Shown here one piece after another: positions 11,168 to 24,832 of a stretch of 64,000 nt of DNA. The DNA is from Cryptomeria japonica (Eukaryota; Streptophyta; Pinopsida; Cupressales; Cupressaceae): assembly GCF_030272615.1 (NCBI RefSeq), contig NC_081412.1:27545001-27609000 (forward strand). The letters run 5' to 3'. Under the pieces are notes generated by a model that worked only from the letters and a program-made list of their open reading frames with translations, made no database searches and was not told the DNA's origin. The position numbers were made by a program, and so were the translations under genes. Positions within the stretch are counted from its first letter, which is position 1. Each line of letters opens with the position of its first letter.

Positions 11168-11719
11168 TTGCCCATTTATGGGCCTTGTCGGGTGAATTTG
11201 ATCTTTGATGTAAGGCTTTTAGTAAAGTGGGAAGTACCTCAACAAGGATGGTATAAAGAAAATTTTGATGGTGCCTCCAAGGGTAATCTTGGAGTATCAG
11301 GTGCAGGGTTTGTGATCAGAGATTGGAAGGGGAATATTTTGGTGATGGGAGCTCAAAAACTCTCAGAAGGTACGAATAATGAGGTTGAGGCTAAAGCGAC
11401 TCTTTTGGTTGTTCAATGGGGGATTAAATTAGGTGTGCAAAACCTACATCTGAAAGGTGACTCACAAATTATTACCAATGCAATCATAAAAGGTGAAGCT
11501 CAAGAATGATATTTAAATAAATTTATTTGCAAAATAAAAAATGATTTAAATTTGTTCAGAAACTACACCATCTCACATGCGAGAAGGGGAGACAATGAAG
11601 TTGCTAACATATTGTCCAAGTGGTTGATATCATTTGATAAAGTGGGTGAAACTCATATTAAAGATTTCAGAGATCTAGAGCTGGATGATGTGGGTGGTTG
11701 CATACAGTGGGGCCTTTAA
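11168..11719 (+). pseudogene. RNase H domain of plant LINE ORF2
   Basis: This is the C-terminal ribonuclease H domain (RVT_3 type) that follows reverse transcriptase in plant L1-like LINEs and degrades the RNA strand of the hybrid. The frame shows all four acidic positions: NFDGASKG, TNNEVEAKA, KGDSQII and RRGDNEVANILSKW. The family pattern GAGFVIRDWKGN lies between the first two. The frame runs to a TAA at 11717-11719 but is broken by TGA at 11507-11509, where relatives have a tryptophan. The frame is otherwise open, so one substitution disabled it. The reverse transcriptase and endonuclease were never copied (5' truncation). Confidence 0.85.
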
Positions 11720-12310
11720 ATGCATTAATTAATTGGTAAGGCCGAGAATATGGGGATATGATGGGGCATTATTTATAGGTGTTTGGGCCCAATTTCGGAT
11801 GCATTTGGTGGCGGTGGTTGCTGAGGTGTTGAAAGGGATGGAGACAACATTTACTTTGTATACCAACAAGCAACAACTGGCGTTTGTGGGTGAAGTCTCT
11901 GCAAAGAAAATTAAGTGTATCTTCAAGTTCGATGATGATGCTTCTGTGTAGATAATGGAGATGTTGTTGGGGGAATGCTTTCTCAAAATAATGCATAAAT
12001 ACGAGCGAATGTGGATGTGGTGTCGATGGTGATGGCGTGTGGTTTAGAGTTGGGAGAACAAAAAGATGTCTTGGTTTAGGTGTTGCGACAATGTCTTGAG
12101 GACAATTGGTATTGTGGGTTAATGGAGTTGTTAGATATGGCCTTGCCTGGGGTAGGCTTTGATGCGGGTGAAGGGCTTGAAATTGATAGAATTCACGAAT
12201 TGAGGGAATTGGTGCCCTTCATCTAGTGGCCCTTTGGGATTGATAGAGATGAGCACAGAGCAGAAGCGACCATTGGCTGGGACTCTCTCTAGCTCTACTT
12301 GAAAGAGAAA

Positions 12311-12487
12311 GAGGTGGAGTCTTAGGGCAATGAAATTGGTGAATCTGCAATGAAGGAAGCAAGGGGCAAGGGCAAGAGGAAAATGGTAGGTGTGAGTCTG
12401 TGAGGTGGATTCTTAGGGCAATGAAATTGGTGAATCTGCAATGAAGGAAGCAAGGGGCAAGGGCAAGAGGAAAATGGTAGGTGTGAG
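12311..12487 (+). repeat. Tandem duplication (about 90 bp, two copies) in LINE 1 tail
   Basis: GAGGTGGAGTCTTAGGGC at 12311 recurs as GAGGTGGATTCTTAGGGC at 12402. The next roughly 65 bases, up to GGTAGGTGTGAG, are identical. Near identity means a duplication younger than the surrounding decay. Confidence 0.95.
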
Positions 12488-13000
12488 AAGGTTAAAGCAG
12501 AAAAAAGGGCGATAGTATGCACTGAAGCTGCTGTGGGAGGTGAAGTGTGGAACAATGCTGGTGAATGCCTAAGTGGACAAGGGGAAGGTGTCTCAGGGGC
12601 TCTATGCCTTTTTGTTTTATCTTTTTGGTTTCAAAATGATGGTAAATTTAATGTTGAGTTGATTTGTATTAATGTAAATTGTTATATCTGTTAAAAATGA
12701 TGTTTGTGGTGTAGTTTCTGAAGTCTCAGTTTCGAGCAATTTGTAGTTTTGTACTGTGTGGGTAGCTTTGGGTTTCAATTTTGGTAAAGCTTTGTATGAA
12801 ACCTTTGAAAAGATGTAATTGTTGGCAATTTTTAAGAAAGCCAACTGGTTGAAGACATGTTATACTAGAATGGTGGGGTGGTAGGTGGTAGGGTTCAGGA
12901 TAGTGATTGCCTGCATAATTCAGGTTTTTCGATACTTTGAAAAACTGATATATAATTAAATTTCTATTAATAAAAAATATATATTACTGACCAAAAAGGA

Positions 13001-13016
13001 AAGAATATTCATTTTT
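13001..13016 (+). repeat. Right target-site duplication of LINE 1
   Basis: AAGAATATTCATTTTT, identical to 11151-11166. Confidence 0.85.
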
Positions 13017-13092
13017 ATTAGTTGGTATGTACAATTGGAAATTTTTATTTATTTGTTAATTACATGTTTAAATGTTGAAAGTACTTTAGATT

Positions 13093-13109
13093 AACTAAAT
13101 CTAATTAGG
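13093..13109 (+). repeat. Left target-site duplication of LINE 2
   Basis: AACTAAATCTAATTAGG, repeated exactly at 14705-14721. Confidence 0.88.
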
Positions 13110-14704
13110 GAAATATCTTTGCTAATAAGAAAACTATCGCGATGTCGTCTGCCGCTGCCCTAAGGACATCCGCTACTGCGAAGCCGTCTACCCCAAGGTC
13201 GGTTGGTGATGTCGTCCAGCCCCCTGTTCCCCCTGGTGTGGCTGGTGAGACTTTGTCTGGTGTTGTGAATGGGGGCTCTATGGGGGTTTCCTTGAAGGAT
13301 GGTGATACGGTGCATCTAGCGCCCTTTGCTACTGATCGGGGTGTCTGTGGCTTGGGGCCTATGGCTGTTTCTATGTGCAAACCTTTGGTTTTCAAGGTGT
13401 CTACTGATACTGATATGGAGATCATCCACACTTCCTTTGTGTTTGAAGCTCATGGTCTGATCTGCAGGTTTCAGGGTTTTTGGCCAAGCCTTCCTCAGCT
13501 GCACACTTGGATTTCCCAAAGCTGGGAGTCGATCATAAAAGGTTCAGTTAACATTTTTCCTTCAACCAAGGGTTTTTTCATTGCTAAATTTGAATATGCA
13601 GAGGACATATCGAAAATCTCAGGGATTAATCCTTTCAGCTGGGAGGACAAATATGTTTTAATGGTTAAACCCTAGTTCTCAGGCTTTAACCCATCTACTG
13701 ATTCATTTAATGAGATTCCTATTTGGGTTAGGCTCCCTAACTTTCCCCTTCATCTATGGACGGACTCTTTGCTAGAGGAAGTGGGGGAGGCTTTAGGCAA
13801 ATTCCTAATGATTGATAAGGAATCTTACCAAATTTATCATTCTACTTATGCTTGTATTTTGGTTAACATTGATGTCTCTAAAGGGCTTCCAGCTAAGTTA
13901 GAGATTGAATCTTCCATGGGATCTTGGGTCCAACCACTCAACTTTGAAGGTATCCCCTTTAGATGTCGAAAGTGCTTCCAGACTGGACATGTTGCTGTAG
14001 GGTGTAAAACAAATAAAAAGAAAAAAAGATCTGCTTCTTGGTGGAAGGGTGCATCCTCTGAACACTATTTTGTTAAAAAGAAAAGCTTCTCTTAGGTGGT
14101 GGCATAGGTTCCTCAGGCTGAGGGTACACCTCTGGTTGCTGCCTCTGTTTCTGGTGTTGCCTTGCCTTAGGAATGTGTGGATGCCTGCGGTGGCATCCCG
14201 AGTGATCGTTTGAAAAATGTTGGATCTTCCTCTTCGATGGATGACCCTCTCGCATCTCAGATTGTTGTTGGATCTTCTGTTGTCTTTGCCTCTCTGGATG
14301 CTAGCTCTGTTCCTCCTAATGATGGGAGGTCCTCTATTCTGGACCCATCCTCTTGGAAAAAGGCTACTGTAAGGGTTGAGGAGGGATGGATTATTGTTAA
14401 AAGTAAAAAACCTAAACTGTCCCAGTCCTCTTTTGATATGACCCTTCGATCCCACAAGGGTAGGTCAAATTCTTGATCCTTCTTGGTTGGGTTAGGGCTA
14501 CTGGTTTGTTGCAGCCTGGTGGTTTTTGATGGGGGTTTTTATTGATGTTCCCCTTCTTTTGATTGGTTGTGCCAAATCTCTTTTGTGTTCTATTTCTTTG
14601 AGTGGTCTTTCAATTTTATCTTTCGGTTTGAGTTGCAGGTCCTTCTAAAACCTGTCTTGTAAAGGGATTTTGGTCCCTTAAAAACTTGTTTTTCCTTAAT
14701 CAAA
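13110..14704 (+). mobile_element. ORF1-only LINE derivative (LINE 2)
   Basis: An exact 17-base duplication (13093-13109 and 14705-14721) brackets 1,595 bp. The insert has a short 5' leader of about 30 bases, a full-looking ORF1 (next entry), about 230 bases of T-rich 3' sequence, and a tail ending CTTAATCAAAAA. There is no endonuclease, reverse transcriptase or RNase H. Because the 5' leader, ORF1 start and 3' tail are all present, this is an internally deleted element that retrotransposed as a unit, not a 5'-truncated copy. It resembles in layout the HAL1 elements of mammals, which keep only ORF1 of L1. Confidence 0.82.
13142..14476 (+). pseudogene. LINE ORF1 protein (DUF4283 plus CCHC zinc knuckle)
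   Basis: One reading frame from ATG 13142 to TGA 14474-14476 (444 codons) is interrupted only by four in-frame TAG codons (13673, 14093, 14105, 14168). In plant L1-type LINEs this protein binds the element RNA. Residues about 105-260 have the DUF4283 look (KFEYAEDISKI, then IPIWVRLPNFPLHLW). Residues about 274-287 are a knuckle CRKCFQTGHVAVGC (C-x2-C-x4-H-x4-C), followed by a lysine-rich stretch. The N terminus is Ala/Pro/Thr-rich and the C terminus Ser-rich. There are no frameshifts, which is unusual for an old copy and points to point mutation only. TAG stands where relatives would have Gln (CAG) or Trp (TGG). Confidence 0.85.
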
Positions 14705-14721
14705 AACTAAATCTAATTAGG
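14705..14721 (+). repeat. Right target-site duplication of LINE 2
   Basis: AACTAAATCTAATTAGG, identical to 13093-13109. Confidence 0.88.
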
Positions 14722-17700
14722 AAATGATAATTTAAATAAATTTAAAACTTAAGGTAGAAAAAGTTATTTACTAATAAGTGTATTTAATTTATTGATTGGA
14801 CATTGGGTATTTTTATGGAAGGTTATAGATTTTGTCATATGTATTTTTAGAAAATAATTTCTCTAAATTGATGAAGTGCCTCAAGACCTGTAGTGGATTT
14901 ATGTTCTATTATTTCTAATAAGTTCATAGGTTTGGGACTAGTTCATAATCGTAGGCTGGTCCTTTGAGTCTAGACCATATTTGCATATTGTGTAGTTTTG
15001 TTCTTTTGCTCGAGGCTAGTGTGTATGTGTCCTTTTCCTTTTCTGATATTTGTGTGAGTGTTAATATTTATAGTTACCAATGAAGGGTTGTCTTTAAATC
15101 ACAACGAGACAACTTCTCTTTGGTCAACTCTTTGGAAATGTGTCTAGAAGATAAGAAATACTATGCAAGGGATTTGCAATTTAAATTTGTTTCTTTTTTA
15201 AGTATACCAAATCAAAATGTGTTGCTATTAATTGCTTCCAATGCCATATGATAAGATAGGAAATTTGTTCTTGGAATTATTGGAAAGGAATTCATTGAAT
15301 ATCTTTAAATAGTTAAAATAATATCACTTTGCACCAAATGTTTGTTTAGTTGGTTAATGTAGCAAGGTCAATAGGACTAGTTGACAAAATTGTAAACTTA
15401 AATTTTCAAAAATAAGGAGAGAAGTTTGTAATCAAGGGATTTTCCTTTTGATCATGCAAAATCCCTAATATAGTTAGTCCCTAGTCTTGATGGAAAATTT
15501 AGGTGATGGCATGTAGATGGGCTTTTGGCATGGAACCAAAATAGAGGCACAAAGCTAGACTAAAGGCATGACTTTGAACTAAGGCATGATGCTAAAACTA
15601 AGGCATGAATCTAGAACTAAGACCTATGAATCTCAAACAAAAGCATGAAACATGAAAATTACACTGTAGGACCTAGGGTGACATATAATAATAGTAAATT
15701 CAATGCATCAAAGGGGGAAGCATGATGCTTCGTAATGTAGAGATGCAACCATGAAGATTCAATATATAGGAATGAGAGGCATGAAGCTTATCATATTAAA
15801 GGTATAAGTAATAAAGATAAAACAATGAGAGCACATAAGATGGCCCAGAAGTCATGATGTATAAATATAGGCTCAATGTGTAATCTCTTCAAATGAAAAT
15901 GTAGAAATGAAAGATCAAAGTATAGGCTCTATTAAGAATGATATCTCAATGCATAACATTGTTAAAGTGGGATCAATATATAAGCCCTAGAAAGCATGAT
16001 CTAACAATATGAGATCAATAGGCAAGCTGTAAGGAGAATTCAATATTATAATATAAGATCAATATTCCATAAGAATAAGCATAATATTTTAAGAAAGAAA
16101 CAACAATATAAAGAAACAAATGCAATGAAAACATAAGCAACGGATAAAGGATACACAAAAGCAAGTGGACAACCCAAGTGGGAAATAAAAAATGAAGGTA
16201 AAATAAAAATTAAGGCATAGCCAAATAGTTAATGAAAAGGGGAAAGAAATATGCCTCCCAAGTAGGTTAGGATAATTGTGTAAAATAAATATAGAAGGTG
16301 AAAGGAGTATGGAAACAGTACAAAAAAAAGTATATAAAAAAAGCAAAGGCATAAAATTATTTGAAACAAAAACCAAAAGAAGAAAACAAATAATATATAA
16401 TATAGTAGTGCTCATAAATCATTGAACAAACATCTTTGTAGGTGTCACCTTTAGAATCTTGAACTATGCCTCATCCATTAAAGCATAATTGTTCTAAAAT
16501 TCATCATTCATTTTATATTCTTTACTTTCTTTTTCAATCATATGAGTTTCTTCTTGGTATTTCTTCATGCTAAGTGATGATACATGCATTTAATAGGTGT
16601 ATCATTACGTATGTCTCTTCTTACCCATTCTTTCTTTTAAATTTATGGTTGTAGTGGAATGATAAGCATTACCACTACTTTTTCTTTGTCTTCTATAAAG
16701 TCTTTTATGCATGAAACTCAAATGTTAATGTTATTTTTACTTCTTTTATATCATTTCTTATTTCCTTTTTTGTGTTTTATTTCATTTGATTTGTTACATA
16801 CACGATTTTATTCATAAATATCCTCAAAAGGCATGTATATGTCAAATGCTTTATGTCTATTAACTATTAGTTGTGTAATTTGAGGTTCCTTTGGTTTTGA
16901 AAAATCTTTATTAAACATCTTTTAAATCATTTTTAAGCCACCTCAATGTTTCTTGTATTAATCATGTATATCATCATGTCTCTTATAATGTACATCTTGT
17001 GATAATTTCACAAATATTTTCAATGTAAAATGACTAGCACCAAATATTGACTTAGAATAATGAACCTTTTAATTTTTAGCCACTTTTACTTTGTGCACAA
17101 ATTTAACAAATCAATGCAAAATAAAATAAACAATTATACATTTCTCAATCCACTATATCCCAAGCAATACAAGATATTTATTGGAAGATGGTATCACATG
17201 AAATAACTCTTTAGGTACAAATCTTAGATGTTTGATAATGCATCCCAATTTGTTTTGATTAATAGTTCATTAGTTATTTTCAATAAATATCTAGAGTGTA
17301 CATATTCTCAATCCCTAAAATGAATATTAAGAAATGCAGTATAGATGTTATATTGGCATATAGGATGAACAAGAAACTTTATAGGTGATGGATGCTTGAC
17401 ATTACCAAGTACATATAATGGACCATCGTAAAGTTGTTTTGTGGGATCTCCTATTAAGAAAATATAATCAATGGTGAAATAAGAGGAGAGAAAGATGCAA
17501 CATTAGATTCAATACTTCTCACAAATAATTACCCAAGCGATGTATCTTCATGCTCACACTATCATAATTGGTTTCCATATTATGTCCCTCGACCCAATGC
17601 AAATGATTTGGAAATGGATTTGTATAAATATGCATGGTACAACTAATAGATTTCTATTATCACTTCTTCAACCTTAATTGTGTTGTTGTTGATAAGATCT

Positions 17701-17860
17701 TATGTCTTATGTTTAAAACCAATACAAATTTGTGTGTCGTGACTTTTCACTCTAAATATATATTTTAAGAAATGATTTGTTGAGATTCAATAACTATATA
17801 AGAAGAAGTATAACTAAATTAAAGCTCAACAATTAATTTTTTAAAGGAATAAGTATATAT
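14722..17860. other. Intergenic DNA, no gene seen
   Basis: No supported gene. At 15540-15660 the word AGGCATGA and variants recur (about five times in 120 bases), a weak short-period repeat. An open frame on the minus strand at 16089-16415 is hydrophobic low-complexity sequence without motif or homologue that I recognise. Confidence 0.45.
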
Positions 17861-17862
17861 TA

Positions 17863-18297
17863 GGGGAGAAGACCAAATAGTTGAGCACCCTAACTTTGCG
17901 CTTCTCAAAATTCTACATGGAAATTTCAAATCTCTCAATTTTTTACAGCAGTTTACTTGGCAAGTCCCCTACTTATAACTACGGTTTTTGGGTTACATCA
18001 TCAAATATGATGCCACATCAACATGTTTTTTTGTTGAGGTGTCCAAAAAAACCTGAAAAAACTGAGACTGATAGTTGTGCATCAGGTTATGTTTTATTGG
18101 CGCATTTATGTGGCATCACATGATTTGTTGCCTTCTAGATCTAAGAAATACATGTAATTCAATTATGGGTATTCAACATCAACACTAACAACTTTGAAGT
18201 CACAACTTTTGGTGCAATATTGTTAAACACATTGGACATTAAATCAACAAATACTATAACAACTATTGGAAAATGCTCGACTACTCAATCCTTCCCC
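17863..18297. mobile_element. MITE with terminal inverted repeats and TA flanks
   Basis: The left end GGGGAGAAGACC...AGTTGAGCA (17863-17887) and the reverse complement of the right end (18297-18274), GGGGAAGGATT...AGTCGAGCA, match at 18 of 24 aligned positions with one gap. All mismatches are transitions. TA flanks both ends (17861-17862 and 18298-18299), the target duplication of Tc1/mariner-type elements. The 435-bp interior has no transposase. Terminal repeat, size and TA flanks support a MITE; the superfamily is tentative because a two-base duplication is weak evidence. Confidence 0.6.
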
Positions 18298-18300
18298 TAG

Positions 18301-19560
18301 GTACCATTTATAAAATAGTGTTACGCATTCACAAAAAAAAATGATGGGTGCAAATAGTCACACCCATAAAGTCCATGCGTGGCAATAGCCTAGCACATAC
18401 AAACAAAAACAAAATACTATATGGTAGAGAGGAGTAACAATCAGAAACGGCAAAAGATCTTTTGATCATTCAATTTATCTCATACATCAACAGAATCCAA
18501 AATGTCCAAAAAAAAAAAATGTCACACTCATCAGTATGCTTTTTCAACAAACTTCAAAACCACCCCATCCATGTATTCTTAAAGCTGAGTGAACTTCCTT
18601 TAATATCTGATATGAAAGAAGAACCACCATGTAGGCCCTAGGTGAAACAAACATCTTTACCCCTTGAATAACATCAAATCGACTTGACTAGAAAATTATT
18701 ATTATTATTATTATTTCTTTTTGGTGTTTCTTTCCATTGTAGTAGATGTCGGGCACAAGCTTGCGACAAAACGTGCATGCAGAATATAAGCTACTTAAAG
18801 CGGCAAAAAGTAAAATATTTCTATTTTTTTTTAAATGATTTTTAAATTTTCTTCCGACTTCCCATTGTTTGCGTGACAGTGACGTCAGAAGTGCAGACAT
18901 GTGAAATTCATACGACTTGTCGCTTTCATCAATCTTCTCATATTCTTCGCTTATTTTTCGGGGGTTGAAATATATTGTTATTTATTTTTTATTTATTGTA
19001 TTAATTGTGCACATTCTTTTTCCATCGTGGGCCAAAAGATTCTGGGGCGATGAATAAAACGAAAACTACATTTACCTAGGTACCTAGTGGAGTTTCAATA
19101 TCTATTGCTAAACCATCCCATTTACATTTTACTATATATTTATTATTATAATATTATTATATATTTATTTTTATAATATTATTATATATTTATTTTTATA
19201 AGATATGGTGATGCAACGTAGACAAACAACAATAATGTTTCAAGAGAGTAACCACTAGTGTTAGAGCAAATCGCACATGTATCATAATTGTGAAACAAGC
19301 AATAATACTGAACACTATCTTTATTGTATTGATTTTTCTAAAATAAAATAAAATAAAATATATGTTTTAGTTTTTTATATTAAATGCAGCATAACAAGGG
19401 TGTTGGTCTTTTACCCTAACAGTCTAAAGGCAACATTAACAACTAACAACACACACATAACATATCAGAAAATAGTTTAAGAGTTTTGACAAAACAAGTA
19501 AGACGATAAAGAGTCTTAGCACTATATAACAAAAAACCTAAATATATAAAACCAACCATC
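18301..19560. other. Intergenic DNA, no gene seen
   Basis: Contains a short (ATT)n run (18695-18714) and the AT tandem repeat listed next. No supported gene. Confidence 0.5.
19131..19202. repeat. AT-rich short tandem repeat
   Basis: About two and a half copies of a 27-base unit containing ATATATTTATTTTTATAAT. Confidence 0.8.
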
Positions 19561-19566
19561 CAGTGG

Positions 19567-20340
19567 CTACTTGAGCACATTGCTCCAGTATTCAGTAAGG
19601 AACTTAAAAAGCTCCTTATAGTTCCCTTCTTTTTCAACATCCTTTCCTAGCACTTTCTTTTGCATCAAGCACAAAGAGGTGGGCGAGTTGTGCATCACAC
19701 GTAGGCCGAACCTAGAAATATTAATCATCTTATTCTCTATCTCCAAAACTTTCTTCTTCAAGGCCTTGAATTTTGCCATGGTAGTCTTGTAGTAAGCACA
19801 TGTGCCCACACTCCCCCCTTGGTGAGTGTCTTTCTTCTTTGGCACGACCTCCTGAGTTAGGTCCACCAGTTCAATTTTGGCACTGTCAATGTGTGTTGAG
19901 CTGTCATTGGTGGACTTAGCCAAACACTCATCCTTTCCTTTGTCACCCTCAACATCATCCTCATCATCAACAACATCACCATTGCCAACAACGTCATCTT
20001 CCTCGAATTCCTCTTAATAATCCATCAATTTTTTCCTTCCTCTTTGCCAACCATGTGTACAACCAACCTATTAGAGCGTCTAGGATTGACACTCCCACTT
20101 TTGCTATTTTCTTCACCCACATCCACCTCCACATCACTGACAACCTCCTGGATGGTTATCTTAGGTTTTGTTGCTAATGGGGAAGGTTTCTTGAGTTTCC
20201 CTTTTTTGTCTGTAGTGGAGGTGGTTGTAAACTGCTTTAGGACACAAATACCTTCAACAACCATGTCATGGGTTGGGGTAGCAGGGGAACTAGGGTGGGA
20301 GGGGATATTAGTGGCAATTGGGATACTCAAAGATAATTCT
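19567..20340 (-). pseudogene. Unrecognised repeat protein family, copy B (C-terminal two thirds)
   Basis: I do not recognise this family. In order on the minus strand: a Pro/Ser/Thr stretch (SSPATPTHD), a Lys-rich stretch, KPKITIQEVVSDVEVD, RRSNRLV, a long acidic stretch, IELVDLTQEV, then a charged block likely to be a coiled coil (FKALKKKVLEIENKMINIS), MHNSPTSL, KEGNYKELFKFLT and a TAG stop at 19567. One frameshift in an A-run near 20028 and one TAA just after it break the reading. Copy C at 21118-22697 aligns with every one of these blocks. The homology continues into the 3' flank, where both copies share an AACACCCTTGTT segment then TTTAATAT.AAAAAC. A shared end of that kind suggests the gene travelled inside a transposon. 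Confidence 0.6.
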
Positions 20341-21110
20341 TAAAATTTTAAATTAAATTAAATTTATTTAAAAAAAATTAATTTTTAAAATAATATTTTG
20401 GCCAATAAATCATTCTTAAAATGAATTTTATTGATTTTGAGCTCTGATTTGATTTGTGAAGGATATGGCCCATCTATTGAGGAGGTCCGCTACTCTCTAG
20501 ATAGAGGTTTTCAAATGTGTTGAGTATACCTGGGAATGCATGATTGAATATAGGGATATGGAGCACTTGACCAATGGCCAATATAAATATAATTGATGAG
20601 TAACAACCTATTTTATTAGCCAAACCATATTCAATTCTATTCCATATGTCTTTAAGATGAATTGTGCATCCTATTGTTTATATTTTAATTATAAAAGAAT
20701 ATTTATTATCATGGACACCCTTCTTGTGGCCCACTTGGAAGAAAGGGTGTCATCTTGGGTACAATGAGCTAAGTATCAAATGGATGACGTCTATTGAGAT
20801 GATGTGGAAACCTAGTCCTTAATACAACATGCCAAGTTAGATAGATAGGTGGTGTCAACTTTATAGTGAAATGGTTATGATGCTAAGGTGGTCAGTCTGT
20901 GCATGGGTCGCTCATGTGGCCAACATAGAGGACAGCCTAATGAATATGAGATATCATCATTTCGCATGCCGCCAAGCTATTGAAATGACTATTAAGGGAA
21001 ATATAATATTTCTTTAATGGTTGCCTTAAATATCGCTTTTCCCCATGGTAGAAAATCCCACTGTAATCTCCTTGTTGATTCGAAGGGAAAGGTTGGGACA
21101 TTTGGGGTTT
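20341..21110. other. Intergenic DNA, no gene seen
   Basis: No open frame or motif that I can support. It may contain the decayed 5' part of the repeat carrying copy C. Confidence 0.4.
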
Positions 21111-21117
21111 ACAGTGG

Positions 21118-22697
<1,580 letters not shown>

Positions 22698-22699
22698 CT

Positions 22700-24832
22700 G
22701 CTAGTTGGCTACTATTATCTCCCTAGGCCTTTTGGCTAGTATTATTATTAATGTTGCCGATGGGTTGTTAGTGTAAAGGGTTAACACCCTTGTTTTGTTG
22801 CTTTTAATATCAAAAACATTTATTATAACTACCAAAATATTTTTGGTTGAAAAAATAATTTTCATACAAAAAACAATATTTTTTAATGTATGTTGTAATG
22901 CAACCAACTCAGTGGTCTTAGTAGAAATAGAATAAAATAATATCTAGTTTGTCTTCAAAATGACAAATCTCTTATAAATTAGGTTATTCCACAAAAAATA
23001 TCCACAATCGTGTTGGCCCTACAATCTCTAACCTTGATGTTCTTGATTTAACTCACTTGATTTTTGGATGCCACTTGTCATTTCAATCCTTTGTAAGATA
23101 CCTTATTGTAATTATTTTACAATGCTAATTAATGCAATATACCATGTCCTAAAATCCGAAAAAATCCTATTAAAAAATTCAATGAAAAAACTATGGCCTC
23201 TTTCATTCACAATTTAAATTATTTCCTAGAAATGTTTTTTGAGTATATTTTATTCTTATGCATCCTTTTGTTTCTTTATAGGCTAGTCAATGATATGCTA
23301 GCTTAGAGGTTTGCTTATAACATTATATCTTATGTTAGTGGCACAACCTTGTTGTTTTTAGCACATTCTTTTGTGTTATTGAGTTCTTGGGGCACCCAAG
23401 CAATTCTAGACTAGGTTTAAATACTAGGTATTAATCTTGGTCTAGGTATAGTTATGGTATGCCTAGAGTACATCTTGCATGTATTTAAGATGTATTCAAG
23501 GTTGATGTATAGGCTTGTTCTTGCAGCCTATGCGAACCCATCTCCACTCTTAGATAAAAAGGGGGAAAAAATGAAAAGTGAACTCTAATATAACCTAAAC
23601 TAACTCTAAAAAATGACTATCAACTATTAAGTCATAAAAAACATAACACTTTTATAGCTATACCTAGTCATACCAAAGAAAAATATGACTATTTTTTTTA
23701 ATATTTAATATATTTTATAGCTATACCCAATATTATTAAACCTAGTGCAAAAATATATTGGTAAACCATCAAATAATCATTCTAACTTAGAATTCATTTA
23801 GTTCCCCACGCAATCCAATAATCCTTCATTTAGAATCAAACACTTCAAAGATTGTCTAAAATTACAAAGTTATAATATTAATGTAAAATCATTGAGGCAA
23901 AGTGACCTTTTTTTAATTACAAAATCAATGAATTATTGTCACACCTTTGTTTATGTTAATAAAAAATAAGGCCTACCATGGTAGCGTCAAAATAGTGCAG
24001 TTAGAAAGATAGTTCAATAAAAAAGGTACATATCAAGTATTTATTATTTTATTTGAGATGTAAATTCAGAATCATCATCAATACTAATAAATTAAAATAT
24101 CTTCAAATTTTCATATTTCTCATAAAATCGTTATAAATCTTTTAAATTATCACACCTATGAAATTACTAAAAATTAGTAACAATATCTAAAGGTATTATC
24201 AAATGGTTGACAAAGATAAAAATATTCTAGATATTAGTCAAGCACTATAGAGCATTTTGACTTCTAATAATATATTTTTCATTACTTGGTTGATAGGAAT
24301 ATTAATATATGTTATTATTAATTGTTTGAGAGCACCTTTTAGTGTTGTTACTAGCTATATAAGTAAAAGAACTACACAAAATAACACAATCACTAATGAA
24401 AGCTAGCAATAGTATTATTGAGATAGATACAAGATAAGGTACATTGTGAATAACAAATATAATTCATTGGAGTACAAGGTGTTATATATAATATTTGATA
24501 CAAAGAAGAAGGTGCTAAGATACAATGATATGCATGTATAAAGGATGCTAATACAAATAGATATGTAGAAGACAACATTTTGCATTAAATCACAAAAAAA
24601 AAGTTAAAATCAAAACTAGATGGAAATTACCATTTGAATTTCTTGATGATTGATCATTTCATGGAAATTCCCTCATAACCTACCAGCCTATTGATTGTAA
24701 TAAACACAGTCTTGATGTAATGATGGTTTGGATGACTTAGAAGACCTTTATTATGAAAATTGCCTGCAAGGGAAAGAATATCATAGTGCTATTGGCAAGG
24801 TATAATTATTTTTCATCATGAATGCTATATTT
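22700..24832. other. AT-rich intergenic DNA, no gene seen
   Basis: The first 120 bases are the 3' flank shared with copy B (AACACCCTTG, TTTAATATCAAAAAC). The rest is AT-rich with no supported feature up to the abrupt start of LTR homology near 24833. Confidence 0.5.

Larger units (their letters stand above)
11167..13000 (+). mobile_element. 5'-truncated L1-type LINE (LINE 1)
   Basis: An exact 16-base repeat (11151-11166 and 13001-13016) flanks 1,834 bp. The insert begins inside the last domain of a LINE ORF2 (RNase H, next entry) and ends in an A-rich tail (TAATAAAAAATATATATT, then ACCAAAAAGGA). The long target-site duplication, missing 5' part and A-rich 3' end are hallmarks of target-primed reverse transcription. 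The part after the RNase H stop is long (about 1.28 kb) and contains a tandem duplication, so a 3' extension beyond the usual 3' UTR is possible. Confidence 0.85.

Noticed and set aside
16089-16415. 108-codon hydrophobic minus-strand frame, possible membrane protein
   Set aside because: Low-complexity Phe/Leu/Ile translation of an A-rich plus strand, with no start context, motif or homologous copy.
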